In this document: positions 6,983 to 8,905 of the stretch, piece after piece
Layout of the letters: every line of letters begins with the position of its first letter
Numbering within the stretch: the stretch's first letter is position 1
From: CAZWZG01 sp964638245
GTDB taxonomy: Bacteria; Pseudomonadota; Alphaproteobacteria; Rhodobacterales; Rhodobacteraceae
Reading direction: 5' to 3'
Length of the DNA: 8,905 nt
Assembly: GCA_964638245.1 (NCBI GenBank)
Contig: CAZWZG010000130.1
Coordinates: forward strand, 1 to 8,905
Position numbers and translations under genes: made by a program
The notes under the pieces: generated by a model
Seen by the model: the letters and a program-made list of their open reading frames with translations, nothing else
Databases searched by the model: none
What the model was told of the DNA's origin: nothing

Positions 6983-7903
6983 TCAGGCCGCAAGCGGGGC
7001 GTCGTTGCGTGTCAGACCTGCACCGGGCAGACGCGCCACCATGGAGGTGTCGCATTCGACCATGCGATAGGCTTCGGGACGCGCAAACAGGCCCCGCAAA
7101 AGCGCATTTGTCAGAGCATGACCCGCCCGTACGCCCGTGTAACGGCCAAGGATCGGCGCGCCAGCGAGAGCCAGATCGCCAAGGGCATCCAGCATTTTGT
7201 GGCGCACAGGTTCATCCGAATGGCGCAAACCGCCCGGCGACAGGATTGAAGCACCGTCAAAGACAACGGCATTGTCGACCGTTCCACCAAGGATCAATCC
7301 CTTGGAGCGGAGCGCGTCGACATCTGCGCGGCGGCAGAACGTACGGCTGTCGCAAAGCTCGTGCACGAAGGTACCATTGGCCATGGACAGGGCTTTGGTC
7401 TGGTGACCGATTGCGGCTTCTTCGAAGTCGATCGAAAAGTCGATCTCAAGACCGGTCGCAGGCTCGAGTTGTGCAAAGGCCGGCCCGTTGCGAACCGACA
7501 CGGTGTCCAGAATTTCGAATGCACGAACCGGCGCTGAAAGCTGACGGATGCCTCGCGCCAGAATGCCCGTGACAAAGCTGGCCGCGCTTCCGTCAAGGAT
7601 CGGCACTTCCGGACCGTCGATTTCGACGAGAAGGTTGGTGATCCCCGTCCCAGCGATAGCAGCCATCAGATGTTCGATGGTCGAGACTTCTGCACCAGCG
7701 CCATTTGAGATGCGCGTGCACAGTTCGGACGGCACGACCGCATCCCAGCGGGCCGGGATCATCGCGTCGCGATCTTCAATATCCGTGCGGTTGAACCAGA
7801 TGCCATATTCGGCAGAAGCGGGCAGAAGCGTCACGCGCACCGGACGCCCGGTATGCAAACCGGTTCCCGTAAAGCTGATCTTCGATTTGAGTGTCGTTTG
7901 CAC
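6983..7903 (-). CDS. lpxC: UDP-3-O-acyl-N-acetylglucosamine deacetylase LpxC
   Basis: The zinc deacetylase that makes the committed step of lipid A synthesis, acting on UDP-3-O-acyl-GlcNAc in the cytoplasm. With the GTG start at 7903 it has 306 residues, like E. coli LpxC (305). Catalytic residues are in place: E77 and H78 in STIEHLMAA; H235, K236, D239 and D243 in RHKMLDALGD; and H262 in AGHALTN. H78, H235 and D239 are the expected zinc ligands. GTGLHTG (12-18) is the usual N-terminal block. The GTG start is preferred because the protein then opens MQTTLKSK, as in relatives, and TGAGG lies 9 nt upstream; ATG 7966 would add 21 residues that look like leader. It is 215 nt downstream of ftsZ, beyond a strong terminator, so it needs its own promoter or read-through. 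Confidence 0.95.
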   Translation of the reverse strand: MQTTLKSKISFTGTGLHTGRPVRVTLLPASAEYGIWFNRTDIEDRDAMIPARWDAVVPSELCTRISNGAGAEVSTIEHLMAAIAGTGITNLLVEIDGPEVPILDGSAASFVTGILARGIRQLSAPVRAFEILDTVSVRNGPAFAQLEPATGLEIDFSIDFEEAAIGHQTKALSMANGTFVHELCDSRTFCRRADVDALRSKGLILGGTVDNAVVFDGASILSPGGLRHSDEPVRHKMLDALGDLALAGAPILGRYTGVRAGHALTNALLRGLFARPEAYRMVECDTSMVARLPGAGLTRNDAPLAA

Positions 7904-7912
7904 GATATTGCG

Positions 7913-7917
7913 CCTCA
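7913..7917 (-). promoter_or_regulatory. Ribosome binding site deciding the lpxC start
   Basis: TGAGG on the minus strand ends 9 nt before the GTG at 7903. No comparable sequence precedes the ATG at 7966. Together with the family N-terminus this supports the GTG start and leaves 7904-8118 non-coding. Confidence 0.6.
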
Positions 7918-7930
7918 GTCCGTTTCTATG

Positions 7931-7963
7931 CGCGGATTGGTTCCGCGTTAGGTGTTCCCTAAC
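7931..7963 (-). promoter_or_regulatory. Two abutting hairpins in the lpxC leader
   Basis: Two perfect 6-bp inverted repeats, each with a 5-base loop, share one base at 7947: CGCGGA-TTGGT-TCCGCG (7931-7947) and GTTAGG-TGTTC-CCTAAC (7947-7963), as read on the plus strand. They end 27 nt before the preferred lpxC start and 13 nt before its ribosome binding site. There is no T-run, so a terminator is unlikely. They may be a structured 5' leader affecting lpxC translation or stability, or one may be a protein-binding site. Function is inference. Confidence 0.45.
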
Positions 7964-8003
7964 CATCAACGGACGCGCGGCTCAACACACGCTTTGCAAC
8001 GGA

Positions 8004-8033
8004 ATGTAACATGGTGCGCAGAAAGGTGCGCAA
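8004..8033 (-). promoter_or_regulatory. Possible lpxC promoter
   Basis: On the minus strand TTGCGC (8033-8028) and TTACAT (8009-8004) are 18 bases apart and could be -35 and -10 boxes, about 100 nt upstream of the lpxC GTG. Each matches only about half of the sigma-70 consensus. The position, between the ftsZ terminator and the leader hairpins, is where a promoter is needed; the sequence match alone is weak. Confidence 0.25.
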
Positions 8034-8036
8034 AGT
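8013..8036. repeat. Tandem GGTGCGCA repeats upstream of lpxC
   Basis: GGTGCGCA occurs at 8013-8020 and 8025-8032, exactly 12 bases apart, each with the palindromic core TGCGCA. The second copy overlaps the possible -35 box and the first lies in its spacer. The remaining bases of the 12-mers differ (GAAA versus AAGT). Two equally spaced copies may be an operator, but the pattern is short enough to arise by chance. Confidence 0.35.
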
Positions 8037-8071
8037 CGCCGATCGGCACTTTAGGCCACTGAATTAAAACG

Positions 8072-8098
8072 AAAAAGGCCGGGTCACCCCGGCCTTTT
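8072..8098 (-). terminator. Strong intrinsic terminator of ftsZ
   Basis: GGCCGGG (8077-8083) pairs with CCCGGCC (8088-8094) around a 4-base loop, flanked by A5 on one side and T4 on the other. On the minus strand the GC stem is followed by TTTTT, 20 nt past the ftsZ stop. The A/T flanks make it bidirectional in form. It should end most ftsZ transcripts before lpxC. Confidence 0.88.
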
Positions 8099-8118
8099 GC
8101 ACGATTGAATTGTTAACC

Positions 8119-8905
8119 CTAATTTGCCTGTCTGCGCAGGAAGGCGGGGATTTCGATCCGCTCTTCCTCTGGCGACAACTCATCCTCACCAACCGGGCCG
8201 CGGGCCGTCAGGCGGGGCTGCGTCCGCTCTTGCGCGCGCGCTGGCTCTTCGGAGTGCCCGGTCATGCGACCGATGAGAGAGTTGATGCCGAAGCGTTTTT
8301 CTTCAGGCACAGCCGCGGCCGCCGGTTGACGCGCGGGCTGCGGTGCAGCCTCAGATTCGTCGTAGGCGCGCACCGGCTGCTTGCGTACAGCAGCATCAAG
8401 ACGCGCCAGCGCTTCCGGTGATGGTGTGCCCGGAGCCGGACGTGCGGGACGTGCCGCGCTTGGCTGATACGCCGGGGGAGGCAGATCGTCTTCGAACAGC
8501 GACGGCTCGACGGTCGGCTCTTCCACCTGCGCGGCCTCAGCGTAAACGGCTTCGGCAGGCTCTTCAGCCACGTGCTCGGCCACTTCTTCTGGTGCCGCAA
8601 GTGGTTCGGCCAGCGAACGACGCGGAACCGGCGGCTCTGCCACCCGTTCAACGGCGTCGATGCCCGTAGCGACAACGCTAACGCGCATCGTGCCTTCCAT
8701 CGAGGTATCCAGTGTCGAGCCAACGATGATGTTGGCGTCCGGGTCGACCTCTTCGCGGATCCGGTTGGCAGCTTCGTCCAACTCAAACAGCGTCAGGTCG
8801 TGGCTGCCGGTGATGTTGATCAGCACGCCTTTGGCCCCACGCAGCGAAATCTCGTCCAGAAGCGGGTTGGCAATTGCCTTTTCCGCGGCCTGGATTGCGC
8901 GATCT
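8119..8905 (-). CDS. ftsZ: Cell division protein FtsZ, C-terminal part
   Basis: The window holds the last 261 residues; the GTP-binding half lies beyond base 8905. FtsZ is the tubulin-like GTPase that forms the cytokinetic ring. The visible part starts with IANPLLDEISLRGAKGVLIN and passes through NITGSHDLTLFE and IIVGSTLD to MRVSVVATGID, the end of the C-terminal core subdomain (about the first 83 visible residues). A long linker of about 165 residues follows, rich in Ala, Pro and Glu and probably disordered. Near its end is KRFGINSLIGRMTGH (bases 8254-8298). The final RIEIPAFLRRQAN is the conserved C-terminal peptide that binds partners such as FtsA. Stop is TAG at 8119-8121, followed by a strong terminator. 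Identity is certain. Confidence 0.97.
   Translation of the reverse strand, partial: DRAIQAAEKAIANPLLDEISLRGAKGVLINITGSHDLTLFELDEAANRIREEVDPDANIIVGSTLDTSMEGTMRVSVVATGIDAVERVAEPPVPRRSLAEPLAAPEEVAEHVAEEPAEAVYAEAAQVEEPTVEPSLFEDDLPPPAYQPSAARPARPAPGTPSPEALARLDAAVRKQPVRAYDESEAAPQPARQPAAAAVPEEKRFGINSLIGRMTGHSEEPARAQERTQPRLTARGPVGEDELSPEEERIEIPAFLRRQAN

Noticed and set aside
7904..7969. Upstream lpxC starts (TTG 7969, ATG 7966)
   Set aside because: They add 21-22 residues not found in typical LpxC and lack a ribosome binding site; the region instead carries two hairpins.
1..8905. CRISPR array, tRNA/rRNA genes, insertion sequences or phage genes
   Set aside because: No spaced direct repeats of CRISPR type, no RNA-gene signatures and no transposase or integrase motifs were seen; coding density is accounted for by the eight genes listed.

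Overview
This 8.9 kb, GC-rich window looks like chromosomal DNA of an alphaproteobacterium, most likely Rhodobacterales (Rhodobacter/Roseobacter-like). The evidence is the cell-division/envelope order ftsZ-lpxC-bamD-recN, the CobNST-type cobT, the Rhodobacterales-like protein sequences, and an intergenic repeat whose pattern I associate with this order. No lineage was tested by database search. Nothing points to a recent mobile element, phage, CRISPR array or RNA gene.

Left part, plus strand (1-2574): the 3' end of cobT (aerobic cobaltochelatase subunit, vitamin B12 synthesis); a complete 597-residue Xaa-Pro aminopeptidase of the M24B family with every metal ligand present; and a 114-residue DUF427 protein. 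Gaps are 66-67 nt, so the three may be read in one direction, but no plus-strand terminator or convincing promoter was found.

Right part, minus strand, read from right to left (8905-2571): the C-terminal third or more of ftsZ, a strong intrinsic terminator, lpxC (lipid A synthesis), bamD (outer-membrane protein assembly), recN (double-strand break repair), a second terminator inside a repeat-like composite element, then a ClC-family anion transport protein. bamD and recN are 10 nt apart and surely co-transcribed; lpxC lies 102 nt upstream of bamD. The ClC gene meets the DUF427 gene tail to tail, and the two stop codons share the palindrome CTAG.

The genes are mostly conserved housekeeping functions, and I see no undescribed multi-gene system. 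The points most worth a second look are: a ClC protein that keeps the gating glutamate but has valine where ClC exchangers carry the internal proton glutamate, and has lost the GSGIP motif; the composite repeat/terminator after recN; two abutting hairpins in the lpxC leader; and a conserved-looking island inside the FtsZ linker. Several starts (clc, recN, bamD, lpxC) were placed downstream of the longest open frame, for reasons given in each entry.
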